A stretch of 64,000 nt of DNA, taken from Narthecium ossifragum. Lineage: Eukaryota > Streptophyta > Magnoliopsida > Dioscoreales > Nartheciaceae. Both the position numbers and the translations under genes were made by a program. The first letter of the stretch is position 1, and each line of letters opens with the position of its first letter. Shown here piece after piece: positions 23,996-34,715 of this stretch. The stretch spans positions 3,237,275-3,301,274 of the forward strand of contig OY986974.1 of NCBI GenBank assembly GCA_963920575.1. Reading direction: 5' to 3'. Under the pieces are notes generated by a model. The model was not told the DNA's origin. It did not search any database and saw only the letters and a list, made by a program, of their open reading frames with translations.

Positions 23996-26132
23996 TGAGG
24001 AGCGGTTTCCGGCGATCGGAGTTGGGGGATGCGTGGAGGAGCTGCCCTATCTCTTCAAGTAGGTGTTTCTACCTCGATCTTTGGATCGGGTTCTCCTAGG
24101 ATAGGTTTATTGCCATTTCGCTGTAGGAGTACTTGTTAGAATGTTGTGTAGTTCGTTGTGTATGTGTTATAGATGCTTTGAAGTATTCCTACCTCGCGAT
24201 TTCCGTATTCTAATGGCTGGTTTTCGGTATTCTCGCCGTTTATCGGTTTTCGGCCATTTTAACCTAGATTGGTGATTTAACCATCAAAAATATGTTTTCT
24301 TTGCATCATTGGATTCCCCATCGTCTTTTATGCATGTTTACAAAGTTTCATCGAATTCCAACTTGAATTGATCCTTAAAATCCAAGAAATTGGATTTCCG
24401 GCACTGTTCTGATGAACCGGTGTATCGACTGGGTTCAATCGGTGTATCGACCGTCAAGCGTTGATACACTCTTTCGAGGCTCGACGGTCGATCGGTGCAT
24501 CAACCGTCGGGTATTGATTTGCTCTTTCTGGGCCTGACGGTCGACCGTCGCATCGACCGTCAGGCGCTGTTTGGTTTTGGGCTTCCTAAGGTCGATGAGT
24601 GGATCGACCGTCGCCCTTTGGTTTTCTTCGTGTTGGCCTCACGGTCGACCGTCGCATCGACCGTGGCCTCACGGTCGATCGGCGAATCGACCGTGACATC
24701 GTCCGTGGGCCCTTGAACATGGTTTTCTGGCTTTTATTGAATGGCTTTCAATCGTGATTGATCTTTAAACATGTTGAGAGGTTTGCAAGCGAATTTTGTA
24801 GAGTTTTAAAAGGATTTCTATCGGGTTTGAGGATCGATTCGAGTTTTTCCTTTTTGGACGAATCTATGGTTTTGATCGCATTTAATATGTGTTTGATAAG
24901 TAGTTAAATGCTATATTGGGTTGCTTAACCATTAGCTAGCTATGAGTGCTAGTTAATGAGGAAATGTGGAACCTTAGCCTCTTGCCGGCGTGTGCCGAGG
25001 GCTATCGTATAACTGTGGCCAGTTACTTGCGGGTAACTGTGGAACCTTAGTCTGTCAGGTGCAAGAGAACACTGAAGACTATTGTATATCTGTATTCATG
25101 CTTTGCTCAGATGGTTGTTTTGTTAGCATAGATATTCCATATTTGAGGCCTTTGCTTTGCTTACCCGTTGGCTAGCTGTAAGCTATGCCTAGCCCTGTAT
25201 GATTAATGGCATCTTGTTGCATGTTTATCTCTTGTTATTTGTGCCTGAGCATTGCATGCATCTTGATTACATTAGAGGCATCTGAGGTTAGGCGGGCGAT
25301 GGTTTGGTCGCCGATCCGAGGCTCTCGGGTAGCTCGGATCTAGCCTTAGGACCGCGGCTGGGTAGTCAGGATTAGGGTGTGATTGTTTGATCAGAATCTC
25401 TTGTTATTGAGGATGCACACTAGTTGACTCTGATCATTGCTTGAGGTTTAGAGGTCGTGTTGGTCTCCCAAGGCCAAGTGCTAAGGATGAAATCGATGTG
25501 TTCCCGACGTGGTCCCCAGGCAGTGGTATCCCTGCTGGGTAAGGGTGATCCTGCATGGTACTGTTCCCCTGTTAGTGCTTAGGGTAATCTTGGTAACATG
25601 TTCAAGAGAGAGGTTTATGACAGGAGCCCTTGGGACATCGATGGGTTATGGGACCCGTGACATCCGTTAGACTTGAGCGGGGAGACAACACTGTTGTTGT
25701 TTTCCTCCCTTCAGTGTGCCGTAGAGTAGAACCCTACTGAGTTTATCGCTCACTCCTACCCGGGCTGCGTTTGCAGGTGCAGGCGCCAGTTCTTCTTCAG
25801 TAGAGCCGGCGGATCAGCTTTGGTGGCGCGACTACATCCAGAGGTGCTTGAGGTTGCTGGAGGATCGATTGTTGTACTTTGGCAGTTTTGTAAATTATGT
25901 ACATTTCGAGAGCTTTTGAGATTAATGTATAATATTCTTTCATTGGAAAATTTGTATCAAATATTGAATAGTACAACTGATGTTATGTAAATTGAATTTC
26001 TGTTTCACCTCTGGATTACATTTGTTTAAGTTTATCTATAACTCCGCTTTGTATCGCGCCACTTGGAGATGAATAGTGTAGGTTTCCCCTCACGCCTCGG
26101 CTCGGATGGGTTTTCTGGGTCGGGGTGTGACA
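23996..26132 (+). mobile_element. Lone gypsy-type LTR (Del/Tekay-like)
   Basis: 2.1 kb from TGAGGAGCGG to GGGGTGTGACA. The GGGTCGGGGTGTGACA end and the AT-rich promoter-like segment before it are typical of Tekay-group LTRs. No coding domain is present. No target duplication was seen (AAGTA and GCTGC), so it is a rearranged or truncated copy, not a clean solo LTR. Confidence 0.45.
24429..24705 (+). repeat. Tandem hairpin repeats with ACGGTCGA / TCGACCGT arms
   Basis: About six imperfect units each carry GGTCGA and TCGACC arms around a short GCATC-like loop. The clearest has TGACGGTCGA and TCGACCGTCA separated by 8 bases (about 24534-24561). Confidence 0.75.
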
Positions 26133-26651
26133 GCTGCCGTCCATCGCTCTCCGCCCCTGAACAACCCTCCCTTGCCACCCACCTCGATGCCTGCAACGCC
26201 GCCTCCGCGGCCATCGACCGCTCCCTCCAGTGTATGCAAGGGATTTCTGGGAACAAGAAGCAAAGAAACCAAAAATAAAGACATACGGATTTACGTGGTT
26301 CACCCTAGAATATGGCTACATCCACGGAGTCACTGGAGTTTTCACTATCACGAAGGCAAAGAAGCCGGTTACAAGATACAATGACGGTCGCCCATATAAA
26401 CCCTCATATCTTAGGGTTTCGGCACATAGGATATAGAAAATTACATAAACTACCCCTATCAACAGATCTCAAATCCATTTTTTTTGTTTCGGGGACCCTG
26501 CCCCCGGAAACCCCCACTGGTGTGTTGCCCCGGACCCCGTCAGCTCTGCGTAGTGCGTCATAGTCGGGGTCTGCATCATTATCAAAGACAAGTAGAAGAT
26601 CAGGCTCCACACCTTAACAGTGTCTACTCCTTCATCTCACTATCAACCTAC
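26133..26651. other. Short GC-rich fragment, then copia-LTR-like sequence
   Basis: 26133-26240 is GC-rich and looks like a fragment of an unknown coding exon. 26250-26640 contains the ATTTACGTGGTTCACC and CTACATCCACGG words found in plant copia LTRs; compare 62040-62090 and 43300-43340. Confidence 0.35.
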
Positions 26652-27920
26652 TGATCGCTCGCAAACGTCATCGTTAAAACATTGCAAACTCAATCAAATA
26701 TTAAATTTATAATAATTATTCAATCACTAAACTATTAGGTAGAAATAGCGGTGAAATCGGGAGTCGATCCACAGGGAAAACGTTGTAAACTAAAATCAAT
26801 TCTCGAAACCCTAAAACTAAGGAAAAGAATCAAAGATAAAATAGAGTTATCTAAACTAATAAAGAAAAGAAATAAAATGTTGATCAATTTGAATCAATGG
26901 AGTAGTTACTTAAGAATTACTCAATCCGCCATAGTTTCATTATTAGTCTTCTCTAGTTATCATCTTGTTCCCTTCTCTCAACATTATGGATCATATGGCT
27001 ACAAGCTCACATGAATCCCTAAAAGAAAGTTAATGTTCCCAACGGCATAACCTATCTTTGCTTGGCATAGATTGTCTTTGGTCTTACGATTACATTAAAT
27101 TATACTACTCCTAATGATCTTGGCACAACCTATCTTCACGTAGCATAGCTTATCTCAAAGGCAAACCAATAACTTCATGAAAACCATCTCATAAATCTCT
27201 ACAATCAATCACAGAAATCATGTAGGACTGAAAGTACGTCAAGGGAACTATGTTCCTTCAACTCCATTCACAATAAAACCATATTCATGAGATCATGCAT
27301 CGAGAAGTTCAGAAGAATCCAACTAAAGAAAAACCAAAACTATATTAGGGTTTCATGAACAATTTTAAGTACAATAATTAACAACTCATCTTTTGAATGA
27401 AAGCCATCTGGTTGGAATAAAAAGTTGTCACCATCCACATCCTCTCCGTCTTCTTCTTCCTCCTCCAAAGATTGTCAAAAAGATGAGAAATTCGGCTGGA
27501 ATAACCCCTTTATATAATAGAAACCCTTAATCCCGGAATTAGGAGTTATAGTTGAACTTAAACTCTAATTTTCCTAAATTCTGGGTTGATGACATCATCG
27601 GAGCGATCCATCAGACTCAAATCCGATCCATCGTTTTAGTCAGTCTGACTGGGTCATTAACTGCCACGTCATTAATTAATTTCTTCAGCTTTTCTCTGCA
27701 ACTTCCATACTTCTGGATTTGATTCAGAAACTAGCGCCAATATATACCGAATCTCACCAAGTCCTCAACATAAAAGTTGTAGATCTTGAAGTCTTCTTTC
27801 ATTTCCCAGAATTTCAGAATATTTGGAGCTTTGTAGAATTTCTGGTGATTTATTTCCAAACAGTTGACGAAGCAGTATTTTTACAAAATTTACTGATTTT
27901 TGGCCGAATTTCATGTATTT
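26652..27920 (-). repeat. Second copy of the tRNA-Asp-type element LTR
   Basis: It begins TGATCGCTCGCAAACG and parallels 22569-23900 closely for the first 870 bp, then diverges. Its end is cut by the foldback element. Confidence 0.7.
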
Positions 27921-27929
27921 CGGTCGGTC

Positions 27930-29087
27930 GCCCGACCGATGCACACACGAACCGTTGGATCGTGTGTGCATCGAGATTCCCCCCTCCCTGACGTCAGCGC
28001 CCCCGACGCCCCATGCAGTCCTCCTCCACCTCCACCTCCCCCCTCTCCTTCTTCCTCTCCGGCCACCTCACGGCCACCTCCACCTCCTCCCTCTCCCTCA
28101 CCGTCCTCCTCCACCTCCACCTCCACCTCTCCCTCTCCCTCTTCGGCTACCTCTCAGGCCGCCTCTCCCTCACCGTCCTCCTCCACCTCCACCTCCCCCT
28201 CTCCTTCTTCCTCTCCGGCCACCTCTACGGCCACCTCCACCTCCTCCCTCTCCCTCACCGTCCTCCTCCACCTCCACCTCTCCCTCTCCCTCTTCGGCCA
28301 CCTCTCAGTCCGCCTCTCCCTCACCGTCCTCCTCCACCTCCACCTCCCCCTCTCCTTCTTCCTCTCCGGCCACCTCACGGCCACCTCTATGACCACCTCC
28401 ACCTCCTCCCTCTCCCTCACCGTCCTCCTCCACCTCCACCTCCTCCTCTCCCTCTCCCTCTTCGGCCACCTCTCAGGCCGCCTCTCCCTCACCGTCTTCC
28501 TCCACCTCCACCTCTCCCTCTCGAGCTCATAGCCGGAACCCATCCCCGCGTCATCATCGTCCACGAGTTCCTCGCCGGAACCCATCTCGCGCCATCATCG
28601 TCCACGGATCCGACCAAAACCTCGCCAACCGCCGGAACCCCGACACCGATAGCTCCGAGCTCCCTGCGGGTCCCGAACTCCTCTCCTCCATCTGCGTATG
28701 TTTGCCGCCCCATCGCTCCTCGTTGGGAGAGGGTGGGCAGAGGTGGTGGAGATGAGGAAGGGTTGGAGGAGGGGGAGGCTGGATGAAAACGTGGCCGGAG
28801 AGGGAGAGGGAGAGGTGGAGGTGGAGGAGGAGAGGGTGGGCGGAGGTGGTGGAGGTTGGATGGGGTGGAGACCGTGGAGAGGACGGTGAGGGAGAGGGAG
28901 AGGAGGAGGAGGATGGTGAGGGAGAGGGAGAGCGAGGAGGTGGAGGTGGCCGGAGAGGGAGAGGGGAAGGTGGACGTCGGGGACATCGGAGGCGTCGGGG
29001 ACGTCGGGGGCGTCGGGCGCTGACGTCAAGAAGGGGGGAATCTCGATGCACACACGATCCAACGGTTCGTGTGTGCATCGGTCGGGC
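27930..29087. mobile_element. Foldback element with about 85-bp terminal inverted repeats
   Basis: 27930-28012 and about 29000-29087 are inverted copies of each other. Within each end lies a second hairpin: GATGCACACACGA and TCGTGTGTGCATC, 13-base perfect arms around a 9-base loop. The interior is pyrimidine-rich on the left (28013-28520) and purine-rich on the right (28740-28980), so the arms can pair further. The long open frames in all phases are by-products of low-complexity DNA; there is no transposase. No target duplication was identified. Class uncertain: a Mutator-like foldback or a hairpin MITE. Confidence 0.6.
28020..28515. repeat. CT-rich minisatellite, period about 150-156 bp
   Basis: The word CTCCTTCTTCCTCTCCGGCC starts at about 28045, 28201 and 28352. 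The unit is itself built from CCTCCACCT-type words. Confidence 0.75.
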
Positions 29088-29129
29088 CCGGATCCAAAAA
29101 GGTTGCACCGTTGGAAACTCCTACACCTA

Positions 29130-29400
29130 AACATCTAATCATATTCTGCCACGTGGTCAGGCGTATTGCATGTATTCCTCCCGTGGAGAGGAACGCAAAG
29201 CATTATTGTAGCTCGCTCCAATGGAATTAAAGTTTCTTAGGAGGGTTGTTTGTGTTGAGAGTAACCTGTGCTGCAGATGCATGTATCAGAATAAATTAAG
29301 GGAGTTAATTTCGCCGCTCTCATGATGATTCTTCTTTTTAATCTACATCGGGGGATGATATGAGAATTAAGTATGTCCATTTGGGCTAGATTCTTCTTTC
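29130..29400 (+). repeat. Promoter-like repeat copy with G-box
   Basis: It shares about 230 bp with 32275-32480, which lies upstream of the P450 gene at 30172-31879, and with the inverted copy at 12012-12181 plus 18080-18142. It contains GCCACGTGG (G-box core) at about 29149. It may be the promoter of a lost P450 copy. Confidence 0.65.
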
Positions 29401-30171
29401 GGATCTAGATCTGGGGCTGAAATAAGGATTAAGTATTAAAAATATAACAGCATATAAAATAATCAATGTAGGAAATCTGACGTAGGGAGTTGGTCACTAA
29501 CTTTCTATTTGCAGTACAATGCCAAGGCACATATGGCGCGAAAGGACATAGTTAATTCCTTATTTAAATAGAGCCTTAATGATAATCAGGGATTACTTCA
29601 TATATTTATTTCTTATTGTAATGGGCTTAATGGACAGAATATAAGAAATCAATGATTTATTCTATGAGTTGAAAATTAAATGGATTATGTTTTGTGTTTT
29701 AAGTTTAATATCTTAGTATTAATCTTTATTTATTATTTAAAAAGAAAAAATCTTGTTGTGAGGTAAGATGGGTCGGGACGAGGTGTGGTGAGGGAGAGTT
29801 GTGATATTTTTAAATAGAATGAGGATGGGCAAGAAAAGTACTCCACAGTGGGTCATGGGACGGGTTTGAATCATGTTTTCTCTTGGAGGGGGTTGGGGTG
29901 GAAAAAACCCGCTTCAACCCGTCTCATTGCCATGCCTAATAATAAGTACGCAACACCAAACACCGAAGTCCCCGTACTATTGATTTGAATTCCCATTCAT
30001 AGTGAACAAACATATTGTCTACATGCCACAAATACAAGACTCCAAGGAAACAACACGCAAGCAGATAACTAATTGCTGAAGTCTAGACGAACAGACACAC
30101 ATGCAACCAGCGAGAAGGTCTTGTACTACACATTATTAACACATAGCGTTCCGAGGCAACGTACGTATCGA
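29401..30171. other. AT-rich spacer
   Basis: No gene seen. 29755-29940 has GGGACGGGTTTG and CCCGTCTCATTGCCATG words that resemble common plant MITE termini, but no clean inverted repeat was delimited. Confidence 0.4.
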
Positions 30172-31879
30172 TCAAAGCTGGGAAAGAACATTGATCATAG
30201 TCTTTCGGGGTTTCATCATTGCTTGAAGAGGGATGGCTTTTGGAAGGGTTAGCCCGTCCGCTTCGGTCATGTCCACTTCCTCTTCCCCAACCCTTTCCCA
30301 GTCGAAACACTGAATCATGCTCGCCAACGCTAATGGTATCACTCGCAGGGCGAGGCCTTCTCCTGCACACCTTCTCCTTCCCAGTCCGAAAGGTATGATT
30401 TTATTAGGACCATGGCCACCACCAGCTTTGCCATCCTTATCATTGAGGAACCTCTCTGGCATGAACTTGGTGGGCTCGGACCACAGCTCGGGGTCACGAT
30501 GAATAGCCCATGCGTTGACTAATATCATGGTGCCAGTTGGAATGGTGTAGCCTCCCAGAGCGCACTCTTCCGCTGATTCATGAGGCACGAGCAGTGGCGC
30601 CGTAGGTGTGACTCGCAGCGTCTCATTGACAATGGCATGTATGTAAGGCAGATGGGCGATGTCCTGTTCTCCGAGCAAACGATCCGAGCCAACCTGCGCG
30701 TCAATCTCAGCTCTGGCCTTGTTCAACATGTCTGGGTTGTTGAGGAGATGCGACATCGCCCACTCCAGTGTCTGAGCTGATGTGTCCGTCCCCGCTAACA
30801 GCAATGTCTGCATCCAATAATATACATATAAATATATAAGAAAGAGTCTCGGTAGTGCTCTCTGACGCATTTCAATGAATATATATGCATAGATGATAAC
30901 GTGGGAACCCACAAGGACACAAGTGGATATCTATAGGAAGATATATAATAGAGCTAGTGGTTAGAGTACTCACTATAATGAGTGCTTTAATTATCTCATC
31001 GGTGTAGTACTGGGGGTCCTTTTGCTGCATAGCCAGTAGATCGTTGATCATGGTCTTCTCGCCGCCATTGCCCTTCCTATGCTCGTCGAGGATGCCTTGC
31101 ATAAACTTGTCGAACCTAGCAGCCATCTTTGCCATCCTCTTCTTGCTTCCATCGAAGTCTATCTTCTGCAGGAACACTGGCAAGAAGTCTCCGACGTTCG
31201 ACGCTCCCGCAACCTTGAATACTTCCTCCACAGTCTCCTGGAACATCCTTGTCTCGACAGAACCCCCAGTCTCTTTCTCGCCGTAGTACCTCTTGCCTGT
31301 GAGCATCCCCATGATCAGGTTCACCGTCAGCCCGAACAGCCTCCCCTTCAGCTTCACCATCGTCGACTCCTCGCCGCGCCTATCGGAGTCCTGAAACATT
31401 CCGCGCATTAGTGTGCGGACCTCGGCGGCGCGGGCGTCAGACATGGCGTTGAGTCTCGCGGAAGATAGGATCTCGACAGTGGCGATGCGGCGGATGTTAC
31501 GCCAGTGCGTGCCATAGTTGGACGAGGAGAGGGTCGTGTAGCCATAAGAGATGCTGCGCGCGGAGGGGAGGTGGGGACGGTTGGCGAACCCGATGTCGTT
31601 CTTGGTGAAGGATTCGTCGGCGAGGGCGGCGGAGGAGATGACGAGGACCGGACGAGACCCGAAACGGAGCAGGAGGAGGGGCCCGTGGCGGGAGGTGAGG
31701 CGGGCGAGGGTGCGGTGTAGGGGTTTCTTGAAGAGGTAGAGATGGCCGATGATGGGGAGCGCCGGAGGGCCGGAGGGGGGCAGGTTTTTCTTCTTGTTCT
31801 TGGAGGAGGAGATGGATAGGAAGAGCAGCAGGGACGCAAGGAAGATGGCAACAAAGGAGATGAGCATGGTAGTGTCCAT
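30172..31879 (-). CDS. Cytochrome P450, CYP81-like (copy 1)
   Basis: Two exons: 31879-30974 (302 codons, ends at GT of GTGAGT) and 30807-30172, joined in phase 0 to give 513 residues. The 166-bp intron ends in GCAG. A hydrophobic N-terminal ER anchor is followed by the hinge LPPSGPPALPIIGH. The I-helix oxygen-binding motif is AGTDTS, the K-helix ExxR is ETLR, then PERF, and the heme loop FGLGRRRCAGEG has Cys449 as iron ligand. The sequence around WRNIRRIATVEILS and the GKRYYGE segment point to family CYP81, which hydroxylates specialised metabolites using NADPH-P450 reductase; the substrate is not deducible. The heme loop differs from the other copies (CAGEG versus CPGES). All motifs are intact, so it is likely functional. 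Confidence 0.88.
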
Positions 31880-31934
31880 GATTGAGAGTAGTTAACTAGC
31901 TAGTTGATATCAAGCAGCAGCTGCTGCTGCTCCT

Positions 31935-31942
31935 CTTTTATA
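31935..31942 (-). promoter_or_regulatory. TATA box of P450 copy 1
   Basis: The minus strand reads TATAAAAG 56 bases before the ATG. A CAG-rich run (CAGCAGCAGC) follows in the leader. Confidence 0.6.
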
Positions 31943-31975
31943 GGGATTAATAAGAGAATCTGGGAGAGGAAAACT

Positions 31976-32274
31976 TTTTTTTTTTTGGGTAAAACCGGGT
32001 GGCAGGACCTCAATATTTTTCATTCGATTGAAAGACCAAAGATCACAATAGATGAAGTAGATAAAAAAGATACATCAACAAATAATATTAAAAGGTAACC
32101 GGTGATCCAATCTAGAAGACACATAAAGATACTATTGTCTGACAGTCTATGTCTCCCCCGGTAGGGACCGACCAGTTTCCGGTGCAGCAGAGCAGCGTTG
32201 TACCTTACGTGAGCAGTGAGTGATGATTCGAATCCAAAGAGTGCTGATGTGTGCTCCACCTGGGCATTCGATTC
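31976..32274 (-). other. Possible 3' end of a LINE/SINE-like insertion upstream of P450 copy 1
   Basis: A T-run at about 31977-31986 would be a poly(A) tail on the minus strand, next to sequence of no recognised function. It separates the P450 leader from the promoter-like repeat at 32275. Confidence 0.3.
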
Positions 32275-32500
32275 CTATCCTACATGACACGTAATCATAT
32301 TCTGCCACGTGGGCAGTTGTATTGTATTGGATTCCTCCCCCCAGGAGTAACGTAAAGCATTATACAGTTGAGAGTGAGTGGTGCAGCAGATGCATGTATC
32401 GTAATAAATTAAGGGAGCAAATTTCGCCGCCCACATGATTGATTCTCTTCTTTTGAGTCTAGAATTGGGGCCCATATGTGCGATTATTTTTTTATACAAA
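32275..32500 (+). repeat. Promoter-like repeat upstream of P450 copy 1, with G-box
   Basis: It matches 29130-29400 in the same orientation, including GCCACGTGGGC near 32307 and AATAAATTAAGGGAG near 32403. It may hold distal promoter elements of the gene at 30172-31879. Confidence 0.6.
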
Positions 32501-32956
32501 GGGTAAGGTAAGGATAAATTAATTTGCGAGTATTATTTTCATTATGAATATAATAGTGTTCTTTGTCATCGTTTTTGACGACCTTTTTTTCTAAAAGGGA
32601 GAAGCACTTGTAGAGGGTTGAGGGCCCTCTGATTGATTGCTTTAGGCTTCTAGTGCAAACTTCAAAAGACATCTAGTGCTATTCAAAATCCTGACTCGGA
32701 CTGGGCTTGGGCTTGTTGGTTTTCGTTTAAAATTAACAACCAAGATCCATATGCAAGCCGGCCCAATGCTATCGGACTAATATTAGCGACTAGTCCAATC
32801 TGTCCAATCCCCGTTTTGAAAGAAGATGTGAACATGGAAGGCTTTATATATTGCAGGTCGGAACTCGTGCAAACTCCCCCGGCTCGTGCTAAATCTTTGG
32901 ACTTCAAACTTTGACTAAACTCCCTCGTGCTGTGAGACCTCATCCCTGGTTCGGAA

Positions 32957-33422
32957 TAGGGGTGAGCAGAACCGAACCGAACTCGAAAAATTGAATCGAA
33001 CCGAATTTGTTCGGTCCATTCGGTTCGGTTCTTCGGTCGGTTCGGTTCTTCGGTCGGTTCTTGAAAAAAAAACTTCGGTTTTCGGTTCGGTTCGGTTTTT
33101 GAAAAAAAAATTCGGTTCGGTTCGGGTCAGAACCAAATAACCCGACTATCCATTAACCCGTTAACCTAGACTACCCACTAACCGAAATTTCGATTCGGTT
33201 CGAAATTTTCGGTTCGGTTCGGTTCCAAGCCGAATTTCAGTTCGGTTCGGTTCCAATTATTTTGGAACCGAAAAATTCGGTTCGGTTCCAATGGTAATTC
33301 GGTTCGGTTCGGTTCCACTGGTAATTCGGTTCGGTTCGGTTCTCTAAAATATGGACCGAAAAAAATTCGATTCTTCGGTTCTGGACCGACAACCGAACCG
33401 AAGAACCGAATGCTCACCCCTA
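32957..33422. mobile_element. hAT-type MITE filled with TTCGG repeats
   Basis: Perfect 12-bp terminal inverted repeats TAGGGGTGAGCA and TGCTCACCCCTA are flanked by a perfect 8-bp target duplication GTTCGGAA (32949-32956 and 33423-33430). That is diagnostic of the hAT superfamily. The 466-bp interior is mostly TTCGGTTCGG-type repeats in both orientations. There is no transposase, so it moves in trans. Confidence 0.92.
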
Positions 33423-33430
33423 GTTCGGAA

Positions 33431-34715
33431 AACAAAAGCTAGATGGGCCGGGCTTTTCCGGCCTCTTCGTACATGTCCCGGTCCAACCATTACTAGTGCC
33501 AGGCGAAGTAATAATGTTCAAAGTTCAAAGAATAATCTTAGTAGTGTCCTGTGCTAGTGGACACTATATGGTGGATTTATAATTATATATTTAGTTGAAG
33601 GCAATTCAATGAGTGCATACTGTGCATGCCTATATAAGATATATGCAATTTTTGTTTGATATATGTTGGGTTCTTCACATCGACATTCCAGCCCATAGGC
33701 CCAACATTGGTTAATAATCTCCTATAAGCGTTTTTGGAAATACCCCCCGGTCAGGACTATATGTTGGATAAAGCCTTTCTATTCATACTTGCGTTCTAAC
33801 CCTTTAATCTGTAATTGATTTATGTCATATCAGCCTCTAGCTTGAGCATTATGGGCAAACTCTTACCGGACCTCGACTCTGAAATCATGCATGCAAAGTT
33901 ACTCAACCCAAAAGTTCCAAAAGTTTAAGATAATAGTAGTAAGAGTCGAGTTTATATGTTTATATTTTAGTCACCAAGGAAATAGTGATTCATGCTTTGG
34001 ATGGTCATCGGAGTACATATCGCAAACGCTTTAGACACAATTAGACCCAATATATATATATATATGCTCACACATGGTTTAACATAATGTTTGATACAAA
34101 AGGTTAGCCATCCACCTCAGCCTTGATCAAGGGCTGGGATTAATCCCATCTCAGCCCTAAGGCCCGATAACCGATCCCATTCCCAGCCTCCTCTCTATCA
34201 ATCCCACCCAGCCTCCTCTCTACATATCCCGATCCCATCCCATCACCCCGGCGACGCCGCTTCCGCCAGTCTTCCAGGAGCCGGAGAGCACCCTGTCGAT
34301 CGCGCCGGGGCTGGGCGGGCGAGGTCGAGTGTGGTGAGGGAGAGGTCGGTGGTGAGGGAGGCCGGGGCGTGGCGAGGAGTCGGCGGGAGAGAGCCTAGGA
34401 CACGGGAGAGAACTGGCTCGGGAACAGGGGAAGGGAGGGGAGGAAGTGGGGGTTTAAGTCCCCCGAAATGATCCTGGTCGTTCGATGGGATCGGACGGTC
34501 AGGATCATGGTTCATTATATAAAATATAAGGAACCGGTTCTACCCGAAAATTTTCCATATATATATATATATATATTAGATAAATCCAAAGGTTGAGCGT
34601 ACAAGAAAGAAAAAAAGAAGAAACCACAACAACAATGGCTTTTTAGCTCGATTCATAATAAAGACAGCGAGCAATAAGTACGTAGGCAATAAGCAAATGT
34701 CTGCCCAATTGCTTT
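33431..34715. other. 3' flank of P450 copy 2 with an inserted segment
   Basis: 33988-34023 is the conserved 3'-flank block shared with copies 3 and 4. Between TA runs at about 34049-34066 and 34557-34576 lies about 490 bp absent from the other copies, partly GC-rich, with no recognised gene. Confidence 0.5.

Noticed and set aside
23996..26132. Perfect solo LTR call
   Set aside because: Flanks differ (AAGTA and GCTGC), and the interrupted LTR does not resume on the right side.
27900..29134. Long overlapping ORFs (115-257 codons) on both strands, Pro/Ser- or Gly/Glu-rich
   Set aside because: They arise from CT/GA-rich minisatellite DNA that lacks stops in all frames. There is no domain, and all frames are open at once.
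32915..33435. ORFs rich in EPNRTE
   Set aside because: They are translations of the TTCGG repeat inside the hAT MITE.
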